Part shown: positions 1 to 11,603 of the stretch, piece after piece | Layout of the letters: every line of letters begins with the position of its first letter | Numbering within the stretch: position 1 is the stretch's first letter | From: an uncultured Aquimarina sp. | GTDB taxonomy: Bacteria; Bacteroidota; Bacteroidia; Flavobacteriales; Flavobacteriaceae | Direction of reading: 5' to 3' | NCBI GenBank assembly: GCA_947498455.1 | Contig: CANMKK010000019.1 | Span: forward strand, 1-64,000 | Length of the DNA stretch: 64,000 nucleotides | Made by a program: the position numbers and the translations under genes | The notes under the pieces: model-generated | Databases searched by the model: none | Seen by the model: only the letters and a program-made list of their open reading frames with translations | What the model was told of the DNA's origin: nothing

Positions 1-632
1 CTTAAAAACAACAAAAGCTATCTAGGATACAACCTTAGTAGCTTTTGTCTTTATTAATATGTATTTCCAATCTGGTACGGTACCCGACAGCTATTCCAAA
101 TATAATTCAAATAGCTTTTTTAGATATGTTTTTCGCTACCGATCGACTCCCGTCGAGTGGCCGACTGAGTAAACAGAAAAGCATAAAACAACAAAAGCTA
201 TCTAGTATACAATCTAAGTAGCTTTTGTCTTTATTAATATTTATTTCCAATCTGATACGGTACCCGACAGCTATTCCAAATATAATTCAAATAGCTTTTT
301 TAGATATGTTTTTCGCTACCGCTTGACTCCCGTCGAGTGGGCGACTGAGTAAGCAAGAAATGCTTAAAAACAACAAAAGCTATCTAGGATACAACCTTAG
401 TAGCTTTTGTCTTTATTAATATGTATTTCCAATCTGGTACGGTACCCGACAGCTATTCCTAATATAATTCAAATAGCTTTTTTAGATATGTTTTTCGCTA
501 CCGCTTGACTCCCGTCGAGTGGGCGACTGAGTAAGCAAGAATCCTTAAAATAATAAAAACTACTTGTTATAGTAATCTTATTATACATCTATCACATATT
601 CTTAATTTCCAATCTGATACGGTACCCGACAG
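1..632. repeat. Tandem ~181-bp repeat array, three full units plus a decayed fourth
   Basis: Three near-identical units begin near 1, 181 and 362 (spacing 180 and 182 bases) and a degraded fourth runs from about 542 to 632. Each full unit contains, in order, a perfect 10-base inverted repeat (ACAAAAGCTA / TAGCTTTTGT at 11-48, 191-228 and 373-410), a conserved block with GGTACCCGACAG, and a block with CGACTCCCGTCGAG. The fourth unit keeps the GGTACCCGACAG block (about 620-632) but has lost the hairpin. A diverged copy of the hairpin lies directly after the XRE gene at 1096-1128. No open frame is maintained through the units, so they look like amplified intergenic or terminator material rather than genes. 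The array is cut by the left window edge, so more copies may exist. Confidence 0.9.
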
Positions 633-638
633 AGTCGA

Positions 639-738
639 GCACTAGCGATCACTCATTCGAGGACCATCAGGGGCACTAGCGATCACTCATTCGAGGACGA
701 GCGGGGCACTAGCGATCACTCATTCGAGGACGAGCGGG
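639..738. repeat. Three ~33-bp direct repeats upstream of the XRE gene
   Basis: The motif GCACTAGCGATCACTCATTC followed by GAGGAC starts at 639, 673 and 706, so the period is 33-34 bases. The last copy ends in a run of G just before the ATG at 747. The position makes the repeats candidates for promoter or operator DNA of the small regulator, but this is inference. With no variable spacers they are not a CRISPR array. Confidence 0.85.
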
Positions 739-746
739 GGGCTTTT

Positions 747-1091
747 ATGAGTAATGAATTAGGCATAGGAAGTAGAATAACCTTATTGAGAAAAGAAAAA
801 AAGTGGTCTCAATTAGAATTAGCAAAAAATATAAATGCTTCTCGAGAGATTATTAGTAGATATGAAAGGAACGAAAGCTTGCCATCTATTGATATGATTA
901 TAAAAATAGCTGATATATTTGGAGTTACAGTTGACTATATGATTGGTCATAATGAAAACTCATCTTTTGATAAACAAACTGTTGATAGAATAAAAAACAT
1001 TCAAAAAATGGATGTAGAAACTAAAAATATCCTCTTCAATGTAATTGACACATATATTCAAAACTTTAAAACTAAAAAAGCTTTCTCTTAA
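747..1091 (+). CDS. XRE-family helix-turn-helix regulator, 114 aa
   Basis: A small Cro/C1-type DNA-binding protein. The N-terminal HTH covers roughly residues 7-63: it starts with an IGSRITLLRKEKKWSQLELA-type helix 1-2, continues with an INASREIISRYERNES recognition region and ends in the usual SIDMIIKIADIFGVTVDYMIG segment. The rest is a short charged tail with no sensor domain, so it probably acts as a dimeric repressor. The ATG at 747 is the natural start because helix 1 begins a few residues later. It lies right after the 33-bp direct repeats, which may be its operators, and is followed by a hairpin shared with the upstream 181-bp repeats. It converges with the giant minus-strand toxin operon; no functional link is shown. 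Confidence 0.9.
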   Translation: MSNELGIGSRITLLRKEKKWSQLELAKNINASREIISRYERNESLPSIDMIIKIADIFGVTVDYMIGHNENSSFDKQTVDRIKNIQKMDVETKNILFNVIDTYIQNFKTKKAFS

Positions 1092-1095
1092 AAAA

Positions 1096-1130
1096 ACAAA
1101 AGCTACCCAGTATCTAAACTAAGTAGCTCT
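1096..1130. terminator. Bidirectional hairpin between the XRE gene and the RHS operon
   Basis: AGCTAC (1101-1106) pairs with GTAGCT (1123-1128). On the minus strand the stem is followed by a T-rich run (TTTTGTTTTTTT), as expected of an intrinsic terminator for the operon ending at 1207. On the plus strand the tail is less T-rich. It is a diverged copy of the hairpin in the 181-bp repeats. Confidence 0.6.
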
Positions 1131-1206
1131 CATTATTTATATATTATTTCCTAGCTGTGACGGCACTCGATACAATCGATCGCTAGCCTAAACGTGCGCC
1201 ATCAGG

Positions 1207-1470
1207 TTAATGTAACTTAGAAATCATTAAAAATAAAACAATGGGCATATAAATTAAATTTAGGATACTAAAAAGTAAAACATAAAAATTAGTCTTCTTT
1301 ATTGATATAGAATATATAAATAGAATAAAACCTAAAACCCCCAAAGCAAAAGAAAAATAAGAGTAGTAGATTACATAAGAATAGTTCATATATTTCTGAT
1401 AACAGAGAAAAAATACTATAACACCTATAATTAACACTATTAATTGTGCCTTAAAAACTTTACTCTTCAT
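1207..1470 (-). CDS. Small three-helix membrane protein, putative immunity protein
   Basis: An 87-aa, strongly hydrophobic protein with three likely membrane helices (about residues 9-25, 31-52 and 59-80) and a basic N terminus (MKSKVFK). I do not recognise a family. It starts only 8 bases after the stop codon of the RHS protein, on the same strand, and is the last gene of the operon. In polymorphic toxin loci the small gene directly after the toxin module normally encodes the cognate immunity protein, so that is the favoured role, and a membrane location fits a toxin acting on or at the membrane. This rests on position, not homology. It could also be an unrelated small membrane protein. Confidence 0.6.
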   Translation of the reverse strand: MKSKVFKAQLIVLIIGVIVFFLCYQKYMNYSYVIYYSYFSFALGVLGFILFIYSISIKKTNFYVLLFSILNLIYMPIVLFLMISKLH

Positions 1471-1478
1471 ATTTACTA

Positions 1479-4400
1479 TTATCCTTTTTTCTTCTTTTCA
1501 ACCGTTGTAAAATGTATTGTGAGTTCTTTTCCGTCATCAGTTTTTACTTTCTTATTTGAAGTTGAATATTCAACACCTAACAATTTAAACATCCCTCTAA
1601 GTTTATTAGCTGATTTTTCATCAACATGACCCCACTTATTAGATTCTCCTGTCATATACTCAGTATAAGATTTCAAAAGAAAAACATTTGTACTTTTATT
1701 ACCTCCTTGTTTTTGGATATAAGCAAACATTTCGAAATTAGTACTATTTGTAACCTGTGAATTAAAGGTGAATTTAGGATCATTGAATATTTTATCCAAA
1801 GACCCTATATAACCTGCATATGCTAATGGTCTATCTGCTATATGATCAGTTGTATCCGGGCCATCTCGCAAATTACCATTTTGATCTACAAATGCATGTT
1901 GGAAAGTGATCCTTCCTAATAATGGTAATTCTATTTTCTCTGATCCAAACATCATTCTTTCACCACTACCTGAGTCAACATAACTATGAGCCCAAGCATC
2001 TCCTACTGTATGAAGTTGCATAAAAGTATTATCTAAAAGTACTAAATCAACAGCTTCATTCAGTACTTTAGATTGAGGACCTCCTGTTAAACCATGGAAA
2101 TCTTCTTGAAAAGCTTCCCAAGCCCATGTTCCTGCTCCACCGTCTCTTCCCCAAACAAGAAGATCCATTCCTGGAGCTGGTGTCATAGTCATAGAATAAT
2201 CATTATGAACTTCATGATCATAAAATTCAGCTTGCCAGGCTAAATAGCGAGCCGTACTTTTATCTAATCCTGACATTAAACCGAATGCATAAACTGTCCA
2301 AAAATGACCATCCTCTTCCCATTTACCATCAGGGTCTTGATATCTAATAGGATTATTAAAACCAAATCTATAAGGTGTAATTCCAGGAGCTCTTTTCCTT
2401 AAAGGATCCACACTTAACCATCTACCAACTCTTGGGTCATACATTCTAGCTCCAAAATCATAGCTATTACCTTCCCCTTTGATCTCATTATCCGATTCCT
2501 TACCATTAAACCCATAACGATATTCTGCGGAGTTTCCGTGTCTATTGGGCAGTAACATACCAAAAGGATAGTAATCACTAAATGTAAGAACGTCGGGGGT
2601 AAAGATACTATTATTTATCAACTTACGATCGGTGACTACACTAAGAACGTTTCCTAAGTGATTGGATAACTCATAGCGTTTATCTCCTACTGCATTGGTA
2701 TACGTGCTCTGAGAGGAAGCATTCGCATCGGTTACAACAATGTCCTTTTCTTCCAATCCTAATCGGCTACTACCATAGATATGGTGTTCTTGTAGGCGTA
2801 GATCTTGTGTAACATCTCCAGCCGTATCCCCTTTATATACTGCCATTGGATTTCCTTGTGCATCGCGTACATATAGTGTGGTACCATCACTGGTGGTTTT
2901 AGAAATACGGTTTCCTAATCCATCATAGCCAAAGCTAATGGTCGTACCATCATTTTTAGTTACTTTACGTACTTTACCGTCTACGCGCCATTCGATGGTT
3001 AGCCCTTCGGTTTTGTCTTCGATCAACTGTCCGATCTCATCATAGATATAGTTATGGTGATTCGGATTGTTCTGGTCAAAGGCATTGGCAGGTACTCCTA
3101 AGGCGGCAAACTGATCTAATAAATCTGTATCTAACTTTTTCCCTTCGGTATCTTGTACGGTGAGTAACTGGTTATTGGTTATATTACCTTCTCCATCCTT
3201 ATTGTACTGATAGTTAAAATTATCTATCAACGTACCGTTCTGATCTTTTCGGGAGAGTTTGGTTAGGTTTCCGTTATTGTCATATTCATACTCCGAACCG
3301 TAATTCTCAGTTCCTCCATTCGCCATGTCATATCCCTGCATCTTTTTGATACGGTTCAACTGATCGTACTCATATTGGTTTAACTGAGCTCCCAACATCG
3401 ACTCATTGTTATCAATGAGATTGGTCACCATCTGCTTGATATTTCCGTTATACAGGTTTTTAGGGGATTGCTTAGAATCGCTATGTCCAAAAGTGGTACT
3501 GGTATTTCCTCCAATTGCGGTATAATCTCCGTTATAATAACTCAACGAATATCCCATCGCATCCGTCGCTACAGAAGAACCTGTGACTCCATCACCACCC
3601 ATATCAGCAGTGGCCGTCAGGTTTTCGGAGTTTACGCCTTTTAACCATCCTTGTAGCGTATAGGCATAGTCCATCCCCTGTACTTTCTGATCTCCCAGTT
3701 CTGTTCTGGCTAAAGGCCCATGTGCAAAATACTGGTAGGTAGCATCGGTTTCCCAGATCGCTCCATCTCTGGAGGTCTTTACATTTACAATACGGTTATC
3801 GGCATCATATTCATAGTGATGTATAAACTGATCCTGACCATTGGGTTGATAAGTTACTGTATTGACATTACCGCTGATCAGGTCATAGTCATAGGTGATA
3901 CGTTTCATCCCTGATTGTGGATTATCCCTATCCAATACTAGTTGTTTATCATGCTGTACCAGTTCTTTTACATTGCCATGAATATCGTAGGCATAATACA
4001 TCGCATGGTCATACTGTCGTTCTATAGTGGTACCAGCTATATAGGTATCGTAATAAAATACCGCTGCCACCCTGTTACGTGTAGTTTTATTATAGGCATT
4101 ACGATCCGCTACGGAGGTAAAGATCTCCGATCCATCTATAGATAAGTCATTATAACGCGTACGGGTTACCTCAGCTCTGTTGGTTGCAATATGTGTAGGG
4201 TACTGAACAGTTACAAATATAGGTTGGCCCCCTCCTGGATTCGTATGGATTCTTTTTTCCATATCCACAGGAAGTCCTGTTGCCACATCAATCAATTTTC
4301 CTGTGGTATCATCAATTCTTACTGGTATATCCGGTGTTAATTCTCCTGCTTCCACAATACGTCCCAATCCATCATAACTGGTATAGCTAAAACGATTGTT

Positions 4401-7400
4401 CTGTAATTGCTTGGCATTTTGGGAAGCGATGATCCTACCCAGGTAGTCATAGGCAAAACGTGTTTCGCCCCCATCTGGTGTTTTTTGCCATACCAATTGA
4501 TTTAAGGAATTGTAGCGGTATTCTGTAATCAATCGATGATCCGGTAGCAGCCCCAGATTGTCCTGTAATTTATTTTCGGCTCTATGTGCATTGATCTGTG
4601 CATTGATCCCTCCTTCTAACTCATCATCTGTAAAACGATCTACTCCAGCCGGTGGTACGGTTTGTACCAGATTACCAGACTGATCGTAGTAATATAAAGT
4701 ATATTGATATTCTTTGTCATAATACCTCATCGTAAAAGTCTCCTGGGTATTCTCTATAGCCGATTGGATATAGGCTTTTTTAAATGCCCATCGCTTGGCA
4801 TCCAAGAAATTATCATAACTATCGGTATTATATAATTCGCTTACATTGAGTATAAACTCCTCACAGTCGTTTTCTTCATCCACTACATCCACTACTCCTT
4901 CTGGCACCACTATTAATGATGACGGTTGACATGGCAAGCTATTCTCAGCCATATACTCGGATACAAAATCTGGCCATATTTTAGCGTTTTCCCCTTGTTG
5001 CGTTACATGAGTAGCATATCCATTAACCACAGCGGTCATACTATCACTGCCAAAATTCAATTCTGAAGAGGCAAATTCTGCAATCGTTAAGAACTGCAAG
5101 TGTTCTGAAGAGGTGATCTGTAACGATTCTATATACTGCTTATACCCTTCTGTAATCAAGGCATATTTCATATCACAGAAATACTCCTCCGTATACAATT
5201 CCGGTAAGGAATACCCACTGATCCCATTGACTACCGATTGTAGTACCGGATACATATCCGTACAACTTACCGGTGCTATGGTTTGAGGGATACATGGTAG
5301 ACAGGGTTCTGCTTCGGAAGCTGCTCTGGCTGCTATAATGGACGAGGTTCTGGCTGAGCTTCCGTTAACTGTATTTAAAACATTAAATAATTTACACTTT
5401 AAATGAGAGCCAGCATAAGCCTGTTCTCCTGGCTCGAGTACTGAAGGCCTTCTATTTTGACTCATAAAATTTCTACAGTTTAACTCTAAAATTTGATCAT
5501 TATTAGATTCTAAATATTTAAGATTAAAGCTATGTCTTCCTTGTATTTTGTTATCATCAAACTCAATTTTGACTACTTCACTAATATTATTAAGCGGAGA
5601 ATCGATTCCGCCCAAATTAGTGTTTAACAAATGAATCTCAGAATACTTTATGTTACAAAATGCTCCTCCAGCACCAATATTATAACTCCAAGTCACCTTA
5701 TTACTATCAAAGAAATTTGTATCTGAAGAAGAACAATTAAGATTAGTATCATTACAATATTCAATTGTATTTGCTTGAAAAAATTTCTTTAAGAATTCAT
5801 TATATTCGGAATACGAAGCAAGAGTTACATTCTTATTAAAAAATTCTCCTCTTGCTATAAGAGCATTCATTAAATTCTTAAAATGGCAAGCTATTTCAGG
5901 TTTTAATGATAGTGCCCCATCACTACATGACAAACACTCCGGAACTGGCTCAATGACATCATCTAACAATTCACAGGGATAATATATCTCTGAGCTTAAC
6001 CCTTCTCCTGTTGATGAAATACGCTGTCTAAAGGAATTAAGGCTATCGGTTATTTCTTGAACTATTCCACTTCCTGATTCGTAATAGGCAAACTTAAAAC
6101 CACTATCTGTAACATCAGTTGTATTGAATTCAATTTTATGAATTCGTTCTATATTCCTTTGAGATAATTTTGCTCTTATCTGCATAGTAAATGTAGCATT
6201 GTTACCATCCTTAATCCGAAGCCAAGAGGTATTATTACTAAACTCACCATAATTCCAAGTTACTTTAGTAGTATCAAAATAATTGATTGTTATACCAGAA
6301 CAATCAGCATTCAGTTGCGCACAATAATATTCTGCATTCGCTTGTAAGAATTTTTTAAGAAACTCATTATACTCGGTATAGTTGGCTAATGAAACATTAC
6401 TATTATCAAATTCTCCTCTGGAAAGTAACGCATTCATTAAGTTTTTAAAATGGAAAGCTACTTCTGGCTTTAATGATCTTCCTCCTTTTTCACAAGTTAA
6501 ATTATCGGTAGGATTCACTAAGTCATCTCCTATATCACATCTCGTTTTTAATATACTTCCTGAAAAATCATTATAAACATATCCCCCATATTGACCAATA
6601 AAGCCCTCTACTTGCGAATGATTTTTCATAAACCAATCTTCTGAATAGATCACGTCTCCTAAATCTGAATCTCTATACATTAATCGATATTCAGTTTCAG
6701 AAATAAACAAATCCACACTCCCAATATTTACATCACGGTTATAAATTAGAGGCCAAACTTTACTTCTATTTATCAAAATCCCTAAATGATCAATCTCAGG
6801 AACACAAGCACTATGCCCACAATCATTTGCTCCTACATTTACTAAATAAGCCGAATCAATTGTTGTAAACTCTCCTGCATATAAAAAGAATCTCCGTAAC
6901 TCTTCTATAAACAAACCTTTTTGGATTAGATCATGATCTTTATATCCAATAAATTCATGATCATTCCATCCTTCACTAAAAGCAGTAGTTAAAATTGTAT
7001 ATAAACCATTTTCAATTTTTCTTTCGTTTTCTTTTATATAAAAATCAAAACAATCTTGGCCTATATCATTTATATTACAACAAGAAAAATTTAACAGTGT
7101 TTTATTCTCTTTTACGATCTTACCCGGTACACTAACCTTAGTTGCATTCTCATTCAGATAGGTTAAATTTGCGACATTATAATATCCAGAGAAATTATTA
7201 ATAATCTTACCAATATATAATCCTGTTATCGTATAGTTATTACCAGAAGGCAACCCACTTTCTAAAGTATAGGTAAGCAAGGTTTCTGTATTGGTTTTTA
7301 TATAACAGGTGTTACCATCTACCTCCCAGAATACCTGTTCTGTGGTGGATACCCCAAAATACGTTGGTAAATAACTATTATTGTAAGCTGTCAAATTCGT

Positions 7401-10400
7401 TAATTCGTACCTAGAGCTTCCTATATTCCCATTTTTCACCAAAGCATTTAGCAACTTGATCATAGCTGCCTTAAACCGTGGTTGTTTATCGCAGTCATTG
7501 ATAGGTGCAGTACCTTCTCCCCCGCCACCAAGATCCTGGCCTATCTGGTTTCCGGAGTTATTGATGGAACATTCTCCAATTCGTGCCAGTGTGGTTCCAG
7601 TAAGTATGACTTCTTTATCAGTAGCACCTTGCTCAGCTGGTTTTATTCTTGCCAACACCTGAAATCCAAATGTTTTGGTATCGGAATTATATGATCCTTT
7701 GTTATAATATATATTACTAATCTTTGTAATATGCCATTGACTGACGTATTCATCCCAGAAAACTCCTGAACTATCGGGAAGGGTTAATTCAATAGGTGTT
7801 CCATTCGTAAATGCAAGTTTCAATGTTTTTCTATCAACTGTACCTGTGATATCAAAGTTTCCAACTGGTAATGTTCCTCCTAAATCTTCGAACAGGGCTT
7901 TGGATAAATATTGCCCATTATAGGTTCCTACATTTCCTACCAAAGAGATCGGTTGTCCACCTGGTGTTGTTTCTGTGACCAAACCGTTTAAGTAGGCTTC
8001 CATATCTCTGGCTAATGGGCAAATTCCTGTGTTTAGATAGTACTCATAATTGGCTTTTATCCCTAACTCTTCTACACTATCTCCCGTAGACTGCCCTGAG
8101 TTGTACAGGTTATCTGCGGGAACAAATCGTTTTTCTTTCTGCTGATACAACTCATTTCCTGTTGCAGTACATATAGTTTCGGTAGGTTCTGATAGTATCC
8201 CGCTTATTGAAGCTGCTTGTGGATAGTCAGCAATAATAGCTACCAACAAGGAAGCTGGTGCTTCTACAATTCCAATACATCCGTTATAGAATCCCTGGTT
8301 ATGAGCATATATAGCAGAAAAGACATAGTGGATTTTTTGTTTTAATCCTTTGTAATACGAAAAATAGGTTTGCCATACCCGATCCTGGTCTTCGGGCAAT
8401 AAGTTACCGATGGCGCTCTTTATAGTATTAAATCCTCCCAGATTGGTATCACAGTTAGAAATACTATTACAAACCGCAGTATTATACGCTACCTGTAACA
8501 TAGATACCCCAAAACCATCATAATCTGTGTTAAGGGCATGTTTCATCAGGTTTGCACGATAGTTACGATAGGTTGAGGACTCCCCAATTCCTGATATCGT
8601 ATTTGTAAAGTACGGATCATTATCAACTAATGTATTGACAATAGCAAAGGCATTAAATGTAACATCAGTTGCTTTTTCATAGGTATCCAGGGTTGCCAGG
8701 AAATTATCAAACCCATCACTGTTCATGGTCGCATTTGCTACTTGAGAAGTCTCTGCACAAGTGGCAAGGGCATACTCCATATATGTATATTCGGGGTGGT
8801 ATGTGACTAAAGATGCTGCCCAGGATTCCTGCCAGTACTTTTTAAGATCTTTTATGTTCTCCAATGCCAGGTACTGGGGTTCTACCTTGACATACCCTTC
8901 TTTATTATCAGATAGTACCGGTACTGAAATATCCTCCCGGATCGCAGGGTCATAGGTACCATCGTCATTTACTTTTAGCAATACATAACTGATTTGTCCT
9001 TTTTCATCATAATAATGGCCTGAGGTAGCTCCCAGGTCTTTTTCGTAATGAAAAGGATTTCTCCAACTATTTCCCTGTGCACTTAATAATACATTGTCTT
9101 CATTAAAAATACTTAATCCTTCTAAGGCAGCTGTATTTGGCATCCCATACTGTCCAGTAGGACTTATATCCCTTAGTAAATTCTCAGCATCATTCGCACA
9201 GGATATAGAATTGGTGATGATTGCTATCTGTGGATCATTTGTATCCAGGTTAGGGTCTCCTGTTCCATCAATACGGCATGGTTCTTCGCAGGCGATATAT
9301 AGGAGTTCCCATTCCCGGTTAAAACGCTGTTCTAATAGGGTTCTTTCCTCTGTAGAAGAAAACTGCCCATAATCTTCTAACTGCTGACTTACATAGGCTG
9401 CTTTTTCGGGTAGGCTTTCTTTACACTCCTCACAGTCTATAAAACATCCCTCTAAACTGGCATTGGGTGAAAAACCTGACGGATCTACATAACAATCGGG
9501 ATTGTTTTTATCGGTTATCCTGATCATATAGTCTTCTGTATAACTATCTAGTTTTGTTTTATCGATCTGTAATAGTTTGGTTATTCCAAAAGAACCTGCA
9601 GCCAAGCTTTCTGCGGTATCTTCTAATGAAAATAGAGTCAGGTCGTTTCCTGCTAACAAATCTGTAGCTATTGGTGTAGTTAATATCGAATTCCCTTCTT
9701 CATCTTTTACATTTAATGCCAGTTGATAGGCATACGGATATCCATCTGTTACACAATCATCTACAAATTTTAGCTTATCAATGTCCACTGTATAAGTAAA
9801 TGTATAATCCGTATTATCTGCAGGATTTACTTGTTGCGACGTATAATAGGTTGCATCTGTTATAGCCCCAAAAGCTCCGGTCGCCACATTTGCGTTACTT
9901 TCCGGATTCTGAAATAAATTAAACGCAATCTCTTTATGTAAGTTATTGTTTGCTTCATCATCTAATGGCACCAAATTTGGAGGGTTTCCTCCTGCCAGTG
10001 CCGTAGCAATTGTTCTTCCTTGCGGATCTATATAACTGATACTGGCTTGACCATTAGGATCGATCACGATATTCTTCTTATAATGCGATACATTTCCTAC
10101 ACTATAACCAAAAAGTCTGTTCAGTTCTTTTTGTTTAGGTACTCCATAATAGTACCGCATTTCATGTTTGCTTCCCAACTGATGGGTCGCTCCTACTCCT
10201 CCTTTTCTTCGTATTCTACCTGTATTATCCGGCGTATATTCTATCTGAGAAAACGGAAATCCATTTGCCTGTGCGATACGATCCCTAAACAAATCGGCAA
10301 TATCATTAGTAGCAGCATAATATTTACTCGCTCCCGAATCTTCTGACATGCTGGTGATACGCACCTGATCCGGTGAAGTGGTAGTTTCCGTATCAAAATC

Positions 10401-11594
10401 CTGATAGCCATAGGGTAAAGCAGCATTTGCCCCACTACTTCTATTAAAGTTTTCGAAGTATTTGATTTGTGGTTCATTCGTTGGGACAGGAAGAATTTCT
10501 ATCGCGAGACGTCCCTGTGCATCATAGATTACCTCACCTACAATTGCGTGATCATCGGAGTTGATTCTGGTTACTGTCTGACGGTTACGTAACGTACCAT
10601 CAAAGTAACTTACTACTTCTTTTTTCTTTCCTTCCTCCGCATAACTGGCTTGAAACTGCCAGTTTTTATCTTGTTCATAATCCCCATCAATCTGGTACTT
10701 ATGAGGCCAATTGGCAACGGTACTTTCATTATTGGTTCCACTACTCCAGATCCCATATTGATACTTAGATGGATGATTCGGGTACTTACCAACCGCTCTT
10801 ACACGATAGATAATATATCCTTTGGCATAAATTAAAGGAATGTTATAGGTCGTAACTGTTGTTCTGATACGGGTGCTATTGTGATCAAAATCCCGGGCAC
10901 TAAATGAAATTGCATTTGGCGACGCAGGAGTTGCAAAACTATCTCCATAACTATCTACCCATGTCCACTCTAATTGATAGTGATCCGCACTAGCAATTAC
11001 CGGCCAACTGACCACTATCTCATTCCGTGCTACATCCATAGTACTTGAAGGTGTTATTGCTATTGTAGAAAACTGTTGGTAGCTATCTACATCTAGTCCG
11101 ATTTCTATGGCTATATTCTCTGGGATATACCCATTAACATCCTCTGCCGCATTGGTTTCCAAATTTTTATAAGTACCTTGTTGTACAACAACCCTGGCAC
11201 CATACCGGTTACGGATAACGTGTTTTGCTATATCTACTCCTCCATTTCCTGCTCCGGCAATCGTATTTTGTATTACGGTTACATTTAACTGATAAGTAGC
11301 AGCCGTATCAAAACCCCCGTTCTGTAATCGGGGAGTTATATTAAGCTGTGTTGTATATTGATACCATCCATAGGGAGGTTGGTCTGTATCGATCTGCAAT
11401 GCGATAGTGGTATTAGCAGACATAATGGTTGCGCCGGACAAAAATCCTATATCGGGGGTGTACTCCAATGCCGTACCACTATTTATTGCCCCACTAATTT
11501 CTGATGCATTAAATGTAGCGGTATCCTGACCATAACCAACTGTTACAACCAGCAATAAAATCACGAACTTTATATAGTATACTGTATTTTTCAT
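1479..11594 (-). CDS. Giant RHS/YD-repeat polymorphic toxin-like protein, 3371 aa
   Basis: Secreted giant protein. A signal peptide covers about residues 1-22 (hydrophobic stretch ending VTVGYGQ). A fibronectin-III-like segment lies near 180-290 and a domain typical of Bacteroidota RHS proteins (DUF6443-like) near 300-530. Long middle regions include a duplicated ~75-residue module. YD repeats run from about 2330 to 3065 and end in the RHS core motif [20 protein letters not shown]. After this and a short linker, a separate module occupies about 3095-3371, with [11 protein letters not shown] (H3195, D3199, H3203) and further His/Asp in QHAFVDQ and TTDHIADRP. This resembles the metal-binding H-x3-D-x3-H arrangement of zinc-dependent phospholipase-C-like and DUF6765-like hydrolases; the activity is inferred. 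RHS shells are known to enclose a C-terminal toxin. No T9SS C-terminal sorting domain is visible. The start is 9 bases after the LolA-like gene. Confidence 0.9.
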   Translation of the reverse strand: MKNTVYYIKFVILLLVVTVGYGQDTATFNASEISGAINSGTALEYTPDIGFLSGATIMSANTTIALQIDTDQPPYGWYQYTTQLNITPRLQNGGFDTAATYQLNVTVIQNTIAGAGNGGVDIAKHVIRNRYGARVVVQQGTYKNLETNAAEDVNGYIPENIAIEIGLDVDSYQQFSTIAITPSSTMDVARNEIVVSWPVIASADHYQLEWTWVDSYGDSFATPASPNAISFSARDFDHNSTRIRTTVTTYNIPLIYAKGYIIYRVRAVGKYPNHPSKYQYGIWSSGTNNESTVANWPHKYQIDGDYEQDKNWQFQASYAEEGKKKEVVSYFDGTLRNRQTVTRINSDDHAIVGEVIYDAQGRLAIEILPVPTNEPQIKYFENFNRSSGANAALPYGYQDFDTETTTSPDQVRITSMSEDSGASKYYAATNDIADLFRDRIAQANGFPFSQIEYTPDNTGRIRRKGGVGATHQLGSKHEMRYYYGVPKQKELNRLFGYSVGNVSHYKKNIVIDPNGQASISYIDPQGRTIATALAGGNPPNLVPLDDEANNNLHKEIAFNLFQNPESNANVATGAFGAITDATYYTSQQVNPADNTDYTFTYTVDIDKLKFVDDCVTDGYPYAYQLALNVKDEEGNSILTTPIATDLLAGNDLTLFSLEDTAESLAAGSFGITKLLQIDKTKLDSYTEDYMIRITDKNNPDCYVDPSGFSPNASLEGCFIDCEECKESLPEKAAYVSQQLEDYGQFSSTEERTLLEQRFNREWELLYIACEEPCRIDGTGDPNLDTNDPQIAIITNSISCANDAENLLRDISPTGQYGMPNTAALEGLSIFNEDNVLLSAQGNSWRNPFHYEKDLGATSGHYYDEKGQISYVLLKVNDDGTYDPAIREDISVPVLSDNKEGYVKVEPQYLALENIKDLKKYWQESWAASLVTYHPEYTYMEYALATCAETSQVANATMNSDGFDNFLATLDTYEKATDVTFNAFAIVNTLVDNDPYFTNTISGIGESSTYRNYRANLMKHALNTDYDGFGVSMLQVAYNTAVCNSISNCDTNLGGFNTIKSAIGNLLPEDQDRVWQTYFSYYKGLKQKIHYVFSAIYAHNQGFYNGCIGIVEAPASLLVAIIADYPQAASISGILSEPTETICTATGNELYQQKEKRFVPADNLYNSGQSTGDSVEELGIKANYEYYLNTGICPLARDMEAYLNGLVTETTPGGQPISLVGNVGTYNGQYLSKALFEDLGGTLPVGNFDITGTVDRKTLKLAFTNGTPIELTLPDSSGVFWDEYVSQWHITKISNIYYNKGSYNSDTKTFGFQVLARIKPAEQGATDKEVILTGTTLARIGECSINNSGNQIGQDLGGGGEGTAPINDCDKQPRFKAAMIKLLNALVKNGNIGSSRYELTNLTAYNNSYLPTYFGVSTTEQVFWEVDGNTCYIKTNTETLLTYTLESGLPSGNNYTITGLYIGKIINNFSGYYNVANLTYLNENATKVSVPGKIVKENKTLLNFSCCNINDIGQDCFDFYIKENERKIENGLYTILTTAFSEGWNDHEFIGYKDHDLIQKGLFIEELRRFFLYAGEFTTIDSAYLVNVGANDCGHSACVPEIDHLGILINRSKVWPLIYNRDVNIGSVDLFISETEYRLMYRDSDLGDVIYSEDWFMKNHSQVEGFIGQYGGYVYNDFSGSILKTRCDIGDDLVNPTDNLTCEKGGRSLKPEVAFHFKNLMNALLSRGEFDNSNVSLANYTEYNEFLKKFLQANAEYYCAQLNADCSGITINYFDTTKVTWNYGEFSNNTSWLRIKDGNNATFTMQIRAKLSQRNIERIHKIEFNTTDVTDSGFKFAYYESGSGIVQEITDSLNSFRQRISSTGEGLSSEIYYPCELLDDVIEPVPECLSCSDGALSLKPEIACHFKNLMNALIARGEFFNKNVTLASYSEYNEFLKKFFQANTIEYCNDTNLNCSSSDTNFFDSNKVTWSYNIGAGGAFCNIKYSEIHLLNTNLGGIDSPLNNISEVVKIEFDDNKIQGRHSFNLKYLESNNDQILELNCRNFMSQNRRPSVLEPGEQAYAGSHLKCKLFNVLNTVNGSSARTSSIIAARAASEAEPCLPCIPQTIAPVSCTDMYPVLQSVVNGISGYSLPELYTEEYFCDMKYALITEGYKQYIESLQITSSEHLQFLTIAEFASSELNFGSDSMTAVVNGYATHVTQQGENAKIWPDFVSEYMAENSLPCQPSSLIVVPEGVVDVVDEENDCEEFILNVSELYNTDSYDNFLDAKRWAFKKAYIQSAIENTQETFTMRYYDKEYQYTLYYYDQSGNLVQTVPPAGVDRFTDDELEGGINAQINAHRAENKLQDNLGLLPDHRLITEYRYNSLNQLVWQKTPDGGETRFAYDYLGRIIASQNAKQLQNNRFSYTSYDGLGRIVEAGELTPDIPVRIDDTTGKLIDVATGLPVDMEKRIHTNPGGGQPIFVTVQYPTHIATNRAEVTRTRYNDLSIDGSEIFTSVADRNAYNKTTRNRVAAVFYYDTYIAGTTIERQYDHAMYYAYDIHGNVKELVQHDKQLVLDRDNPQSGMKRITYDYDLISGNVNTVTYQPNGQDQFIHHYEYDADNRIVNVKTSRDGAIWETDATYQYFAHGPLARTELGDQKVQGMDYAYTLQGWLKGVNSENLTATADMGGDGVTGSSVATDAMGYSLSYYNGDYTAIGGNTSTTFGHSDSKQSPKNLYNGNIKQMVTNLIDNNESMLGAQLNQYEYDQLNRIKKMQGYDMANGGTENYGSEYEYDNNGNLTKLSRKDQNGTLIDNFNYQYNKDGEGNITNNQLLTVQDTEGKKLDTDLLDQFAALGVPANAFDQNNPNHHNYIYDEIGQLIEDKTEGLTIEWRVDGKVRKVTKNDGTTISFGYDGLGNRISKTTSDGTTLYVRDAQGNPMAVYKGDTAGDVTQDLRLQEHHIYGSSRLGLEEKDIVVTDANASSQSTYTNAVGDKRYELSNHLGNVLSVVTDRKLINNSIFTPDVLTFSDYYPFGMLLPNRHGNSAEYRYGFNGKESDNEIKGEGNSYDFGARMYDPRVGRWLSVDPLRKRAPGITPYRFGFNNPIRYQDPDGKWEEDGHFWTVYAFGLMSGLDKSTARYLAWQAEFYDHEVHNDYSMTMTPAPGMDLLVWGRDGGAGTWAWEAFQEDFHGLTGGPQSKVLNEAVDLVLLDNTFMQLHTVGDAWAHSYVDSGSGERMMFGSEKIELPLLGRITFQHAFVDQNGNLRDGPDTTDHIADRPLAYAGYIGSLDKIFNDPKFTFNSQVTNSTNFEMFAYIQKQGGNKSTNVFLLKSYTEYMTGESNKWGHVDEKSANKLRGMFKLLGVEYSTSNKKVKTDDGKELTIHFTTVEKKKKG
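5690..6480 (-). repeat. Duplicated ~75-residue module inside the RHS gene
   Basis: Two copies, at about 5690-5915 and 6258-6480 (offset ~565 bases), encode closely similar segments. Each starts with LKPE(I/V)[10 protein letters not shown], continues with (N/K)V(S/T)LA.Y(S/T)EYNEFLKKF and ends with a FD..KVTW segment. A third, more distant copy lies near 7412-7490 ([17 protein letters not shown]). The stretch reads as more AT-rich than the flanking YD-repeat DNA. Confidence 0.75.
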
Positions 11595-11603
11595 CTGTTT
11601 CTT

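Noticed and set aside
1..738. CRISPR-like repeats
   Set aside because: Units are 181 or 33 bases in direct tandem with no unique spacers of constant length, and no cas genes are present.
1479..2312. RHS tip as an HNH or other nuclease toxin
   Set aside because: No HNH, GHH or similar nuclease motif is seen; the His/Asp pattern fits a metal hydrolase of lipase type better.
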